From the NCBI GenBank assembly GCA_031553875.1, contig JAVBKU010000011.1, positions 20,242-84,241 on the forward strand: a stretch of DNA of 64,000 bases. The letters are read 5' to 3'. The stretch comes from JAVBKU01 sp031553875 (GTDB lineage: Bacteria; Bacteroidota; Bacteroidia; Bacteroidales; Rikenellaceae). The stretch's first letter is position 1. Every line of letters starts with the position of its first letter. A program made the translations under genes and the position numbers. The notes under the pieces were generated by a model, which was given only the letters and a program-made list of their open reading frames with translations, made no database searches and was not told where the DNA came from. Of this stretch, positions 25,050 to 34,103 are shown piece by piece.

Positions 25050-25319
25050 ATGGCAGTAAAAACCAATGTATTAAAAACAGCGTTAAGAACTGCATTCACA
25101 AAAGAAAGCAGGGAGGAAGAGGCAATTCAAGAGGATTCTATTAACAGGATATCCGAAAAGATCGCTGAGGCTGTTGCCGCTCAGATAGTGGAAGGGATAA
25201 ACACAGCTGTAATGACCTTTAAGGACGAAGCCGATAATCCGGTCATGATAAAAGGTGCCATCGCATCAACAATGGATACGATCACGGATCCGGCCCCGCC
25301 ATATCAAGATGAGGAATAA
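25050..25319 (+). CDS. Small tail-operon protein of unknown function
   Basis: This 89-residue, acidic, helical protein (KESREEEAIQEDSINRISEKIAEAVAAQ) lies between spike V and wedge W, a position that in P2-like tails has no fixed gene. No family is recognised. Its spacing (4 bp after V, 12 bp before W) marks it as part of the tail operon. A baseplate assembly role is only suggested by place. Confidence 0.6.
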   Translation: MAVKTNVLKTALRTAFTKESREEEAIQEDSINRISEKIAEAVAAQIVEGINTAVMTFKDEADNPVMIKGAIASTMDTITDPAPPYQDEE

Positions 25320-25331
25320 TAAAGGGATAAA

Positions 25332-25685
25332 ATGAATATAACGGACACACGCAACTGGCAAATGAGTTTAAAAGACCCACTGGATATTGTAGAGGGGGGC
25401 GACGACATCATACAGTGTATCTACATCATCCTGACAACGATACCGGGCAGCGACCCGCTGCGGCCCACATTCGGCAGTAACATATATCAGTATATCGACA
25501 AACCGTTGCGTGAGGTACAGGCCAAAATCGTTTACGAGGCCACGGAAACCATAGCCAAATGGGAAAAGAGATTTAAGATCACCAAGTGTAATGTCGAAGC
25601 AGACGGCACCGACGGTATAACAATCACCGTAACAGGCAATATCGTAGGCTCGGCTAAAGAATTGACCATACCCGTAAAATTATAG
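25332..25685 (+). CDS. Baseplate wedge protein W (gp25-like)
   Basis: This 117-residue gp25/gpW-baseplate family protein shows the diagnostic IIQCIYIILTTIPGSDPLRPTFGSN with a following YIDKPL; the EPR-like core sheath-docking region is represented by RPTFGS. It nucleates sheath assembly on the baseplate and is present in all contractile systems. It is followed by J after 3 bp. Confidence 0.87.
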   Translation: MNITDTRNWQMSLKDPLDIVEGGDDIIQCIYIILTTIPGSDPLRPTFGSNIYQYIDKPLREVQAKIVYEATETIAKWEKRFKITKCNVEADGTDGITITVTGNIVGSAKELTIPVKL

Positions 25686-25688
25686 AAC

Positions 25689-26801
25689 ATGGCAGAGATA
25701 ACAACACCCATATTTGTTGAGCGCGATCCTGAGGTCATAATGGCCGAAAGCAAGGAGAAATTAGAAGAGATACTGGGGCGCAAACTCCAAGCCGCACAGG
25801 TCGAACAACTGATGCTGAACTTTATTGTTTACCAGGAAGTGCTGCTAAACAACCGCTTCAATGCGGGTATGTCGCAGATGCTTTACCAGTTCAGCACCGC
25901 ACCGACACTCGACTATATAGCCGCACTGGTGGCCGTCGAACGTCTGCCAGCCGCAAGCGCCGGGTGTGAAGTCGAATTTACACTTATTGAAGATCACGGA
26001 CATAGGCTTATACCCGCAGGAACCCGCGTAGCATCGAGTGACAGAGCTAATATATTCTACACTAACGAAGATTTCATAATCGCCGCCGATAACACGGAGC
26101 CCATAATCATAAGAGTTACAGCCGCAACACCCGGTAAAGGGGCCAACGGATGCGCCTTAGGCAGCATAAACACGATAATGGATCCTTTGCCCTTTGTCTC
26201 GACGGTATCCAACACTACGGTTACCAGCGGCGGCAGTGACCCGGAGACCGACGAGCAGTTGCGTGAACGTATCAAGCTGGCCCCCTCTCAGTATTCGGCA
26301 GCCGGATCGCGTTCGAGCTATGAGTTCTACGCAAAAAGTGCCAACCCGCTTATCACCGACGTGTCGGTAACGTCGACCACCCCCGGCGAGGTAATCATCG
26401 TACCGCTGACCGAGGATGATGATATCCCGGAAGAAGTTCTCTTAGACGTAGAGGCCGCATGTAACGATGAAAAGGTACGTCCGCTCACTGATAAGGTGGA
26501 CGTACGATACCCGAAGCCACAGGAGTACAGTATCAAAGTAAATATAACCCTATACGTGGGGGCTGACTCGAAAAATACCAAGTCACAGATCGAGGCCGAC
26601 TTAAAAGAGTACGCCGAACTGAAACGCGCCAAGCTGGGACAGGATATTATCAAGTCTCATATTGTGGAAATATGCCGTCTACCGGATGTCTATGACGTCG
26701 AGGTGGTTTCTCCATCCGACAATATCGTTGTATCGGATGAAGAATTCGCCAAGAATACTGGTATAGAGGTTATTATACAAAAAGAGTTTAGCCGTGGATG
26801 A
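25689..26801 (+). CDS. Baseplate wedge protein J (gpJ, Mu gp47 type)
   Basis: This 370-residue protein has the family signature region LDYIAALVAVERLPA, then the Asp/Glu-rich TSGGSDPETDEQLRERIKLAPSQYS and SYEFYAKSANPLITDVSV. The C-terminal part PQEYSIKVNITLYV...AKLGQDIIKSHIVEI is also typical. It forms the wedge arm linking hub and fibres. It overlaps the I gene by 8 bp. Confidence 0.9.
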   Translation: MAEITTPIFVERDPEVIMAESKEKLEEILGRKLQAAQVEQLMLNFIVYQEVLLNNRFNAGMSQMLYQFSTAPTLDYIAALVAVERLPAASAGCEVEFTLIEDHGHRLIPAGTRVASSDRANIFYTNEDFIIAADNTEPIIIRVTAATPGKGANGCALGSINTIMDPLPFVSTVSNTTVTSGGSDPETDEQLRERIKLAPSQYSAAGSRSSYEFYAKSANPLITDVSVTSTTPGEVIIVPLTEDDDIPEEVLLDVEAACNDEKVRPLTDKVDVRYPKPQEYSIKVNITLYVGADSKNTKSQIEADLKEYAELKRAKLGQDIIKSHIVEICRLPDVYDVEVVSPSDNIVVSDEEFAKNTGIEVIIQKEFSRG

Positions 26802-27792
26802 TAAAAGAGTCATAGCGAGTAGCATAGCCGACAATGAAGTGGTGCGAGCCTTTTCGGAGTTTTTGGCTGACCGATGGGGTGATTGGGACTTGTCGCCGTT
26901 CATGGCGTACTTGGTCGATATATGTGCTCCTTCAGTATTGCCATATTTGGCCGACCAATTCGATATTGACGGCCTGCGCGGCTTTAAAATGGCTACCACC
27001 GAGCAGCAGCGGAGGGATTTGATCAAGCAATCCATAGCCCTGCATAAATATTTGGGCACTCCGTGGGCCATCAGGGAAGCATGCCGGACCGTAGGCTTCC
27101 CCATAATAAATATCGACGAGGGTGTAACAGCCATTCCCGGCGGGCCTGAGAGCCCGGAAGACTGGGCGCGTTTCAGTGTACTCATCGAGACCGAAGACAG
27201 CCGCCCCATAACAGCTGAAGAGGCCCGCCAATTACGTCTGTTCATCGACTTTTATAAAAACGAACGGTCGCACTTAGTCGAACTTGGGTTCAACCAAACG
27301 TTATCCGACGAAAATGTCTACAGCGACTTGGTGGATCAACGTGAAAACTTCCAACTGTTGATTGCGCGCGTGTATCCTAACCCCGTAGTTATGAACATGA
27401 TGGGAGACATGGTTGCATTCGTTGTAGACTGCCCCGATGAATGGCGACTCGTTCAATCCACCATAAACTGGCCTGACGAAACCGGTGACACACTGTCGGT
27501 ATCATACTCGGGCGAAGCTGGAAAAACCATCGTGCGCGTGACATCATCAAGTAATAACACAGGTGTCACACGACGAGCGGAGGTTTTTATTGAGACATCC
27601 GAAGGACAAATGTTAGACCCTGTTGTAATCGAACAGCTTAGTGCTTCCGTCAATAATGCGTACGGTCCGGCATACAGTTCGGCGTACAACAACCTGCAAA
27701 ATGTAGAAGTTACACTACTCGTTGCGGAAGACGGATCCGCTATTATAACTGAAGACAAAAATAACCTTATAAACGTACATCCAAATGGCTGA
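26794..27792 (+). CDS. gpI-like tail protein fused to a BACON-like domain
   Basis: This 332-residue protein starts at GTG. Residues 1-190 match tail protein I (LPYLADQFDIDGLRGFKMAT, then QSIALHKYLGTPWAIREACRTVGF), which links fibres to the baseplate. Residues about 205-285 (CPDEWRLVQSTINWPDETGD, TGVTRRAEVFIETSEGQ, VVIEQLSA) have the layout of a BACON domain, a Bacteroidetes carbohydrate/mucin-associated module also found on crAss-like phages. A Tyr/Asn-rich stretch ends the protein. The BACON call is by pattern. Confidence 0.75.
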   Translation: MDDKRVIASSIADNEVVRAFSEFLADRWGDWDLSPFMAYLVDICAPSVLPYLADQFDIDGLRGFKMATTEQQRRDLIKQSIALHKYLGTPWAIREACRTVGFPIINIDEGVTAIPGGPESPEDWARFSVLIETEDSRPITAEEARQLRLFIDFYKNERSHLVELGFNQTLSDENVYSDLVDQRENFQLLIARVYPNPVVMNMMGDMVAFVVDCPDEWRLVQSTINWPDETGDTLSVSYSGEAGKTIVRVTSSSNNTGVTRRAEVFIETSEGQMLDPVVIEQLSASVNNAYGPAYSSAYNNLQNVEVTLLVAEDGSAIITEDKNNLINVHPNG

Positions 27793-28513
27793 TAACACCC
27801 CAACATCCACTGTAAAGGTATCGGATACACCTAAGGTGGACGACATTAACCAGTTCATCGTGTTAGGTGTCGATAAAAACACCAATCTGTCGGCTCATGC
27901 CGATATGGCACAGTTAAGCACTCTTAACAACTCATTGACCGGATTTGAAGAAGAACAGGTCCCTACACGCGTAACGGCCGAAAGCAAGGTTTTGCAAGCA
28001 TTCGAGCAGCTCCAGTCGCAATTGAGACAGTTGGGCTATGGCCTCCAGCTGAAAGCCCTCGAAGAGGTAGCCGGGGCTTCTACATTCACCGGCGCGGGCG
28101 TGCAGTTCGGCGATAACCAACTGCGTCTCATAGGCCAGCGCTATAGAATAGGCACGAATGCCGAGTTGGTCGAAAGCGACGGTTCAGGCAAAACAGTTGC
28201 GCCGTGGCTGTCACCCAGCAGGGTATTTACCAACCCGCCTGCGAGTGGCAGTTCAATAATGTCCAACACGACTTATCGTCTGTCTGTTACTTCCGATACG
28301 GAAGTCATACTGCGTAGTACTACATGGCAGTCGGGCGAGCGCACTATCATACGCACTACGGGGGCCGTCAATATAACCTTCGCTCCCTCGGGAGTCACAG
28401 CACGATATGCCAAAGATTACGCAAACCATACTCCCGCGACCGACGAGATAATGATATACCTTATCGTATACACAGGCGGGGAATTTATCATCAGCCGTAG
28501 GGCCTACGTATAA
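27785..28513 (+). CDS. Putative fibre-linked structural protein
   Basis: This 242-residue protein lies between gpI and the fibre array. The N-terminal part (TPKVDDINQFIVLGVDKNTN) and the Gln/Leu-rich helix (LQAFEQLQSQLRQLGYGLQ) suggest a trimeric stalk. The C-terminal half is beta-type (YRLSVTSDTEVILRSTTWQSG). No family is firmly recognised. It overlaps I by 8 bp. A fibre base or adaptor is the likeliest role. Confidence 0.6.
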   Translation: MADNTPTSTVKVSDTPKVDDINQFIVLGVDKNTNLSAHADMAQLSTLNNSLTGFEEEQVPTRVTAESKVLQAFEQLQSQLRQLGYGLQLKALEEVAGASTFTGAGVQFGDNQLRLIGQRYRIGTNAELVESDGSGKTVAPWLSPSRVFTNPPASGSSIMSNTTYRLSVTSDTEVILRSTTWQSGERTIIRTTGAVNITFAPSGVTARYAKDYANHTPATDEIMIYLIVYTGGEFIISRRAYV

Positions 28514-28531
28514 CTGTAATAACGTACAGTC

Positions 28532-29728
28532 ATGACCAAAGAAGAATTGCGGCAATTGTCCGACCAAACATTTTACGACAATAACGTGGGGGGTATTACC
28601 CCGCCACCGCATCGCGTATTCAATGGTGCCTTTATAGACAGCATGCCCGAACAGGCGACCGACACCACCCCGGGTCTTGTACGCGGAGGTACGGGGCCAG
28701 GGCAGGTATTTATTCAAGGCGACGGTACCATGACAATACCCGTAGCCAGCGCTGTCGAGCCGGGTGTTGTCAAGGGTGGCGAGAACGATGGTGATATGTA
28801 CGTCAATACTGACGGTACGGTCGGGTTAAATGGCTGGTCCAATTTGCCATACTATACGTATGTGGTAGACAGCGACGAGGCGTTGGAGCAATTTGCCGAT
28901 AACGTTCCTGGTAACGACTACACCAGCGTATTGATAAAAAAGGGAGACTGGACGCTTAGAAAAGCTTTGCTGTTCCCAGAGGAAACCGTAGTCATTACTG
29001 GGGAATACGGTAGTCGTATAATAGTGGATATTCCGATTCGCCAACCGTTCGAACCGGATTATATCGACACGTTTATTATTGGTCCGAGACGATTGAGGAA
29101 TTACTACATAGTATATGACTATCAGGGCGACCTACACAACATCACGATACACATTAAAAATATGCCGTATCTACCATTGATAGGTGCGTGCAGATATATT
29201 CATAATTTACATATAACAAATGATGAGACATGTGGAATCGCACCCGAAGTATTCGTTCTGTCCTGCTCAAAGATTGTTAATCCTAAGATACAATTAACAG
29301 GAGGCATGTCTTTTTATCTTAATCACATGGGGTATTATTATTCTTATTCCATGCTTTTTTATTATGTCGACACAGTAGAAGGAGCATGTATAGACCTTGA
29401 TATAGGCCCGGAAAATGATACAGGAGGATCGGATTCGAGATCTATTTCATTAATTCACGCAAATCGAATAATTCGCTGTGTTGTAAATGCCCGAATATTC
29501 GGTATTGGAAGTGTGACCGGTATTAGCGGAGGCAAGGAGGTTGATGCCAACGAACTGACTATCGTCTCGTCTCGTGGTGCTATAGGATATAAAGATTGTT
29601 ACGGTATGCGACTTAATTCCGCACAAACGGCGACCGGATACAGCCTGACAAAATATAAGAGTTGTTACGCTTCCCAATATACGGCACAAGCGGCAGGCAA
29701 CACCCACGCAGGGGGATGGAACAGTTAA
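28532..29728 (+). CDS. Tail fibre paralogue 1
   Basis: This 398-residue protein is the first of three tandem paralogues. The N-terminal about 30 residues (EELRQLSDQTFYDNNVGGI) are nearly identical in all three and should dock to the same baseplate site. Residues 30-170 are well conserved (YTYVVDSDEALEQFADN, then DYTSVLIKKGDWTLRK). The C-terminal part is divergent and looks like a beta-helix receptor-binding region ending in GGWNS. DNA after the stop (about 29726-29780) resembles the start of the gene at 32254, a duplication scar. Confidence 0.72.
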   Translation: MTKEELRQLSDQTFYDNNVGGITPPPHRVFNGAFIDSMPEQATDTTPGLVRGGTGPGQVFIQGDGTMTIPVASAVEPGVVKGGENDGDMYVNTDGTVGLNGWSNLPYYTYVVDSDEALEQFADNVPGNDYTSVLIKKGDWTLRKALLFPEETVVITGEYGSRIIVDIPIRQPFEPDYIDTFIIGPRRLRNYYIVYDYQGDLHNITIHIKNMPYLPLIGACRYIHNLHITNDETCGIAPEVFVLSCSKIVNPKIQLTGGMSFYLNHMGYYYSYSMLFYYVDTVEGACIDLDIGPENDTGGSDSRSISLIHANRIIRCVVNARIFGIGSVTGISGGKEVDANELTIVSSRGAIGYKDCYGMRLNSAQTATGYSLTKYKSCYASQYTAQAAGNTHAGGWNS

Positions 29729-29805
29729 ACATCGATACGATTAAGATAAACAATAATAGCGGAACTTGTCATAAGGTGCAAGGTATACGATAACCACATA
29801 TGATC

Positions 29806-31002
29806 ATGACCAAAGAGGAATTACGGCAGCTGTCCGACCAAACATTTTACGACAATAACGTGGGGGGTATTACCCCTCCGCCGCATCGCGACTTCAATGA
29901 TGCCCTTATAGATACCCTGCCCGAATTGGCAACCAATGACCCTGCCTATCCTCCGGGCATTGTACGCGGAGGTATGGGTTCGGGACAAGTACGTGTTGAG
30001 GCTGACGGCACAATGACGATACCCTTAGCCACCAACACTACGCCGGGTATTATAAATAGCAGTACGGTGACGGGTCAGGTGTCCGTCGATAATGACGGTA
30101 CCATGAAGTTGAACGGGGGCACCAACGCGCCATATTACACGTATGTGGTGGATAGTGAGGATGCCTGGGAGCAACTTGTCAATAAGGCCGCAGGTAATGA
30201 CTACACCAGCATATTGATAAAAAAAGGGGATTGGATCCTTAAACAATACATGTATATCCCTGAGACGACGAAAGTAGTTAAGGGTGAACCGGGTAGTCGT
30301 ATAATCGTAGATATCCCCATAGGAGATATTGGATGGAATGCAATATCCGCAGGGGGAGATATTGCAAAACTAACGGTCTACAATTGTTGCAATCTATACG
30401 ACATTACGCTACATCTTAAAAATGTCGGATCACTGGTGGGATTGTTGTTTGGATTCGGTTATGTTTATAATTTGATTATAACACAGGAAGGTACAATCAC
30501 AGCAATGCCTGGGCAGCTTATTTTGTCGTGTCTACATGTTATTAATCCTAAGATAGAATTGATAAAACTACCTTTTTATCAAGATCAGAGCTCAATCTTG
30601 ATATTCAGCAACGTAGACTCGGTTGAAGGAGCATACATAGACATTGATGCCAATATGACAACTTGGGCAGGGCAGGGTAAAAGTATCACATTTATTAACG
30701 CACGACGCGTGATCCGCTGCGTTGTAAAAGCCAAAATACTTGGTGTTGCGACAGTGACTGGAATTAGCGGCGGAACGGATGTCGTTGCAAACTATGTGAG
30801 CATCGCATCGTCTACCGGAGCTAAGGCATATTCAAACTGTAAAGGTATGCGGTATAATACCGTACAGGAAGTAAAGGAATACAATGTCACCTCATACCCG
30901 AGTTGTTATGCTTCGGTGGTTTCATCGGGACTTTATTCTACTTCGGCCGCCAACAATGCCAGCGGAGGATGGAATAAAACACGAGCATGGGATGACATAT
31001 GA
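29806..31002 (+). CDS. Tail fibre paralogue 2
   Basis: This protein of about 398 residues starts MTKEELRQLSDQ (29806; an in-frame ATG two codons earlier is less likely because the paralogues align here). The N-terminal docking region is the same as in paralogue 1. The divergent C-terminal half (SLVGLLFGFGYVYNLIITQEG, then IRCVVKAKILGVATVTGISGG) has beta-helix-like repeats and ends SGGWNKTRAWDDI. It would give an alternative receptor specificity. Confidence 0.72.
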   Translation: MTKEELRQLSDQTFYDNNVGGITPPPHRDFNDALIDTLPELATNDPAYPPGIVRGGMGSGQVRVEADGTMTIPLATNTTPGIINSSTVTGQVSVDNDGTMKLNGGTNAPYYTYVVDSEDAWEQLVNKAAGNDYTSILIKKGDWILKQYMYIPETTKVVKGEPGSRIIVDIPIGDIGWNAISAGGDIAKLTVYNCCNLYDITLHLKNVGSLVGLLFGFGYVYNLIITQEGTITAMPGQLILSCLHVINPKIELIKLPFYQDQSSILIFSNVDSVEGAYIDIDANMTTWAGQGKSITFINARRVIRCVVKAKILGVATVTGISGGTDVVANYVSIASSTGAKAYSNCKGMRYNTVQEVKEYNVTSYPSCYASVVSSGLYSTSAANNASGGWNKTRAWDDI

Positions 31003-31074
31003 TGAAAAATAACGAAGCTACCATCAGGTATAAACCTTATGTAATATACGCACAATTATAAATCATGTACTACC

Positions 31075-32241
31075 ATGACTAAAGAAGAGTTACGGCAACT
31101 GTCCGACCAAACATTCTATGACAATAAAGTGGGGGGTATTACTCCGCCGCTGCATCGTGCATTCAATGACACCCTTATAGCCAATCTTCCCGAGCTGGCG
31201 TCTAATGTCGTTAATGCTCCTGCTGGGCTTGTACGTGGAGGTATGGATCCGGGACAAATACGTGTTGAATCCGACGGCACTATGATTTTGCCCTTGGCCG
31301 ACAATTATGAAGCGGGTATCGTAAAAGGCAGTACGTCCGTCGGTAAGATGTCCGTTGACACTGACGGAAACATGAAGCTGAACGGCTGGGCCAACGTGCC
31401 AAGCTACACGTATGTAGTAGACAGCGACGAAGCGTTGGCACAGTTTGCCAATAACGCTCCGGGTAACGACTATACCAGCGTACTGATAAGAAAAGGTGAT
31501 TGGACGCTCACAAGAGTTTTATTGTTTACCCCTGTGACAAAAGTTATTCAGGGGGAACCCGGAAGCCGTATAATCATAGACATTTCTCCTGGCAGTGCCT
31601 CCAATACCTCGTGGATAATAGGCCCTAACAATCCTACTCGTTTAACAAATTACAATCGTTGCGACTTATACGATATCACGTTATATATTAGAAATACTCC
31701 TTTGAATTCGTTGATAGCCTATTGCGGATATGTTCATAATTTGAATATAACACAAGACGAGACAGCTTTAGCGACACCTTTGTCTTTTATCTCCTCGTGC
31801 CTGCATGTTGCTGATCCTAAAATACAGGTCAAAACGTCTTTATCAAAGGGGTATAAGTCGATAAAGCCTATCGAAAATTGCACAACGATAGAAGGAGCAT
31901 ACATGGATGTTGATATCAACGCGGCAAGTTCAGATACATCTATACAATTAATCAGCGGCCACCGTATGATTCGCTGCATTGTAAACGCTAAAATAGAAGG
32001 AACTTCAAATGTAATCGGCGTTAGCGACGGTATGGATGTTGAAGCTAACGAATTGACCTTTATTACGTCAAGAACCTTAATGCCAAATACCTTTCAGGGA
32101 TTTTATTCATGTCATGGTATGCGGTGCAATTCGGTAAAGAATAGTAATGGGTGGGATATGACAAAGTACCAACGTTGTTATTCTTCGCGTACCTCATCAC
32201 AATCGGCTGGCGATAGTGCAGCAGGAGGGTTTAACAGTTAA
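31075..32241 (+). CDS. Tail fibre paralogue 3
   Basis: This is the third, 388-residue paralogue, with the same first 30 residues (one Asn-to-Lys change in YDNKVGG) and the same YTYVVDSDEALAQF region. The C-terminal part is distinct (PLNSLIAYCGYVHNLNITQDE, then CIVNAKIEGTSNVIGVSDG) and ends AGGFNS. It is directly followed, 12 bp later, by the 149-aa fibre-associated gene whose start region is echoed after paralogue 1. Confidence 0.72.
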   Translation: MTKEELRQLSDQTFYDNKVGGITPPLHRAFNDTLIANLPELASNVVNAPAGLVRGGMDPGQIRVESDGTMILPLADNYEAGIVKGSTSVGKMSVDTDGNMKLNGWANVPSYTYVVDSDEALAQFANNAPGNDYTSVLIRKGDWTLTRVLLFTPVTKVIQGEPGSRIIIDISPGSASNTSWIIGPNNPTRLTNYNRCDLYDITLYIRNTPLNSLIAYCGYVHNLNITQDETALATPLSFISSCLHVADPKIQVKTSLSKGYKSIKPIENCTTIEGAYMDVDINAASSDTSIQLISGHRMIRCIVNAKIEGTSNVIGVSDGMDVEANELTFITSRTLMPNTFQGFYSCHGMRCNSVKNSNGWDMTKYQRCYSSRTSSQSAGDSAAGGFNS

Positions 32242-32253
32242 AACATCAATATA

Positions 32254-32703
32254 ATGAAGATAAGCGATAATATCAGTGGAACATTACACGGCAGGCTGCA
32301 TTTGAGCATACTCGATGCCGAAGGCCGTGAGGTGGAAAATTACGTGGGCGACAACCTGATCGTAGATGGAGGATACATTGCCACTGCCCAAGTGTTGGGA
32401 GGGACGCCCGAGGCGGTCATTTCAGAGGTGGGCGTGGGAACCAATGGTGCCTCTCCCGAGGGTAGTGACACAGGGCTAACGAAGGTCGAATTTGTCAAAA
32501 TAGAAGGCGTTGATTATCCGTCGCCTTCTACCGTAAGTTTTAACTTTCGTATAGGCTATAATGACGCCAAGGATATGGAGATCAGGGAATTCGGCCTGTT
32601 TACTAAAGATAGGCGCCTGTTTTCGAGAAGGGTGCGCGAGGGAGCCATTAAAAAGACGGACGACATGACAATAGTAGGCCGATGGGATATTATTGTTGCG
32701 TAG
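32254..32703 (+). CDS. Fibre-associated/tail collar-like protein
   Basis: This 149-residue beta-rich protein (GTLHGRLHLSILDAEGREVENY, DGGYIATAQVLGG) has a C-terminal motif AKDMEIREFGLFTKDRRLFSRR of the kind seen in short phage tail-fibre or collar domains. It follows the third fibre gene. It may cap the fibres or serve as an additional fibre tip. Its family is not firmly identified. Confidence 0.6.
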   Translation: MKISDNISGTLHGRLHLSILDAEGREVENYVGDNLIVDGGYIATAQVLGGTPEAVISEVGVGTNGASPEGSDTGLTKVEFVKIEGVDYPSPSTVSFNFRIGYNDAKDMEIREFGLFTKDRRLFSRRVREGAIKKTDDMTIVGRWDIIVA

Positions 32704-32716
32704 TGAGACAGTAACC

Positions 32717-33073
32717 ATGAGTGAATATATACCCCTTATAATAAACTCTCTCTTGGGCGGAGGCGCTCTGTCTGCGATATTGTTCTTTCGTTCCAGACAG
32801 CGCAAGGAGAATGCCCATGCATCGCTTGCCGAAAGCGAAGCGATCAAAGGTTTCGCCACGGAATGGAGGGAGATAGCCGAAGAACGCGAACGCAAGATTG
32901 TAGAGAAGGACGCGAAGATCGATGCGCTGTATTGTAATATCACCGAATGGCGCGACCGCTATAACTCGCTCAACGAGAAATGCCAGACCACTCTTTTGGA
33001 GAGACAGGCGGCAGATTATAAGGTGTGTAACAAACGCGGGTGCGCGGAACGCGAACCACAAACAGGATTTTAG
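32717..33073 (+). CDS. Membrane-anchored coiled-coil protein, possible holin
   Basis: This protein of about 118 residues starts at MSEYIPLIIN (32717). Residues 4-26 form one transmembrane segment (YIPLIINSLLGGGALSAILFF). A long charged coiled-coil (about 30-95) and a C-terminal Cys pair (KVCNKRGCAER) follow. It lies 2 bp before the muramidase, where a holin or lysis-anchoring protein is expected. One membrane pass plus a coiled-coil also fits an inner-membrane spanin. Confidence 0.6.
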   Translation: MSEYIPLIINSLLGGGALSAILFFRSRQRKENAHASLAESEAIKGFATEWREIAEERERKIVEKDAKIDALYCNITEWRDRYNSLNEKCQTTLLERQAADYKVCNKRGCAEREPQTGF

Positions 33074-33075
33074 TC

Positions 33076-33597
33076 ATGGCGGATCATAAAAAACTCATTC
33101 CATTTATACTTAAATGGGAAGGCGGCTGGTCCAACGACCCTGCCGACCGGGGAGGTGCGACCATGAAGGGGATCACGATAGATACTTATCGGACCTATTG
33201 CCGTCGCAAGGGACGACCCGAACCGACAGAAGATGACCTGCGCAACATAACGCAAGCCGAGTGGTCGGAGATATTCAAGACGATGTATTGGGATCGCTGG
33301 CAGGCCGACAGTATTAACAACCAATCCGTGGCCAATATACTTGTCGATTGGGTCTGGGCATCGGGCGTGTACGGTATCAAGATACCGCAACGCATTCTGG
33401 GTGTTGACCAGGACGGCATTGTCGGGCCCGCAACCCTGCGCGTTCTCAACTCAACTGACCCTGCGGCCTTATTCGCCAATATCCGTAATGAACGCGTGGC
33501 TTTTGTGGAGCGGATAGTGCAGATCAGCCCGTCGCAGTCACGTTTTATACGCGGATGGCTTAACAGGATTAACGACTTTAAATTTGTGGACCGATGA
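33076..33597 (+). CDS. GH108-type N-acetylmuramidase endolysin
   Basis: This protein of about 173 residues starts at MADHKKLIPF. The catalytic Glu15 lies in KWEGGWSNDPADRGG, the signature of GH108 muramidases, followed by TMKGITIDTY. A peptidoglycan-binding-like C-terminal region (ILGVDQDGIVGPATLRVLN) completes the enzyme. It cleaves the MurNAc-GlcNAc bond in peptidoglycan to release particles. There is no signal peptide, so it needs a holin. It overlaps the spanin gene by 4 bp. Confidence 0.92.
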   Translation: MADHKKLIPFILKWEGGWSNDPADRGGATMKGITIDTYRTYCRRKGRPEPTEDDLRNITQAEWSEIFKTMYWDRWQADSINNQSVANILVDWVWASGVYGIKIPQRILGVDQDGIVGPATLRVLNSTDPAALFANIRNERVAFVERIVQISPSQSRFIRGWLNRINDFKFVDR

Positions 33598-34103
33598 CGA
33601 TAGTTCGCATAGATAGTATATTTATAATAACGCTTGTCGCGATATGCGGTCTAATCTCATGTGTGCCTCAAAAGGTGGTCGTTAGAGATCATCGTACGGA
33701 TAGCGTGCGGGTGGTCAAGGAGGTGCAGGTTGTCGAGCGATGGCGCGACACCACGATATATATCCAACTTCCTGCCGAGGTGCGCGAGGTGATAAGGCGC
33801 GACAGCTCCCGTTTGGAGACATCGGCAGCCGTTTCTGATGCAAGGATCAACTCCGACGGCACATTGTACCACTCATTGCGAAACAAGATCGAAAAACGGC
33901 CTGTCGTCGTGCCGGTCAAGGACACGCAAACTAAGGAACACAGGGATAGTGTGATAATACGTGAGGCTATCAAGGAAGTACCGATAGCCATGCCTCTGAC
34001 ATGGTGGCAAAAATTTTGGCAACGGTCCGGGCAAATAGCTTGGGGCTTGCTAATCTCGCTTATAGGAATTAAACTTTTAACACGCAAAACGTTATGGTGG
34101 TAA
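33594..34103 (+). CDS. Putative unimolecular spanin (lipoprotein with C-terminal membrane anchor)
   Basis: In this 169-residue protein, an N-terminal lipobox (LVAICGLISC, Cys23) should anchor it to the outer membrane. The middle is a charged periplasmic span (RTDSVRVVKEVQVVERW). A C-terminal transmembrane segment (about 146-164, IAWGLLISLIGIKLL) anchors it in the inner membrane. This topology is that of u-spanins such as T1 gp11, which fuse the two membranes. Its place directly after the muramidase (ATGA overlap) supports the call. Confidence 0.72.
   Translation: MTIVRIDSIFIITLVAICGLISCVPQKVVVRDHRTDSVRVVKEVQVVERWRDTTIYIQLPAEVREVIRRDSSRLETSAAVSDARINSDGTLYHSLRNKIEKRPVVVPVKDTQTKEHRDSVIIREAIKEVPIAMPLTWWQKFWQRSGQIAWGLLISLIGIKLLTRKTLWW

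Noticed and set aside
16760..27792. Type VI secretion or Bacteroidales injection system (BIS/PVC-like) cluster
   Set aside because: There is no ClpV or other AAA+ ATPase and no membrane complex gene, while U, X, D, I and E/E' chaperone genes plus lysis genes are those of phage tails.
28532..31160. CRISPR-like repeats suggested by the recurring 5' ends of three genes
   Set aside because: The repeats are coding, over 1.2 kb apart and continuous with homologous protein sequence; no spacer-repeat structure exists anywhere in the window.
28532..32241. Diversity-generating retroelement acting on the fibre genes
   Set aside because: No reverse transcriptase, template repeat or accessory gene is present; differences between paralogues are spread out rather than confined to adenine-derived positions.
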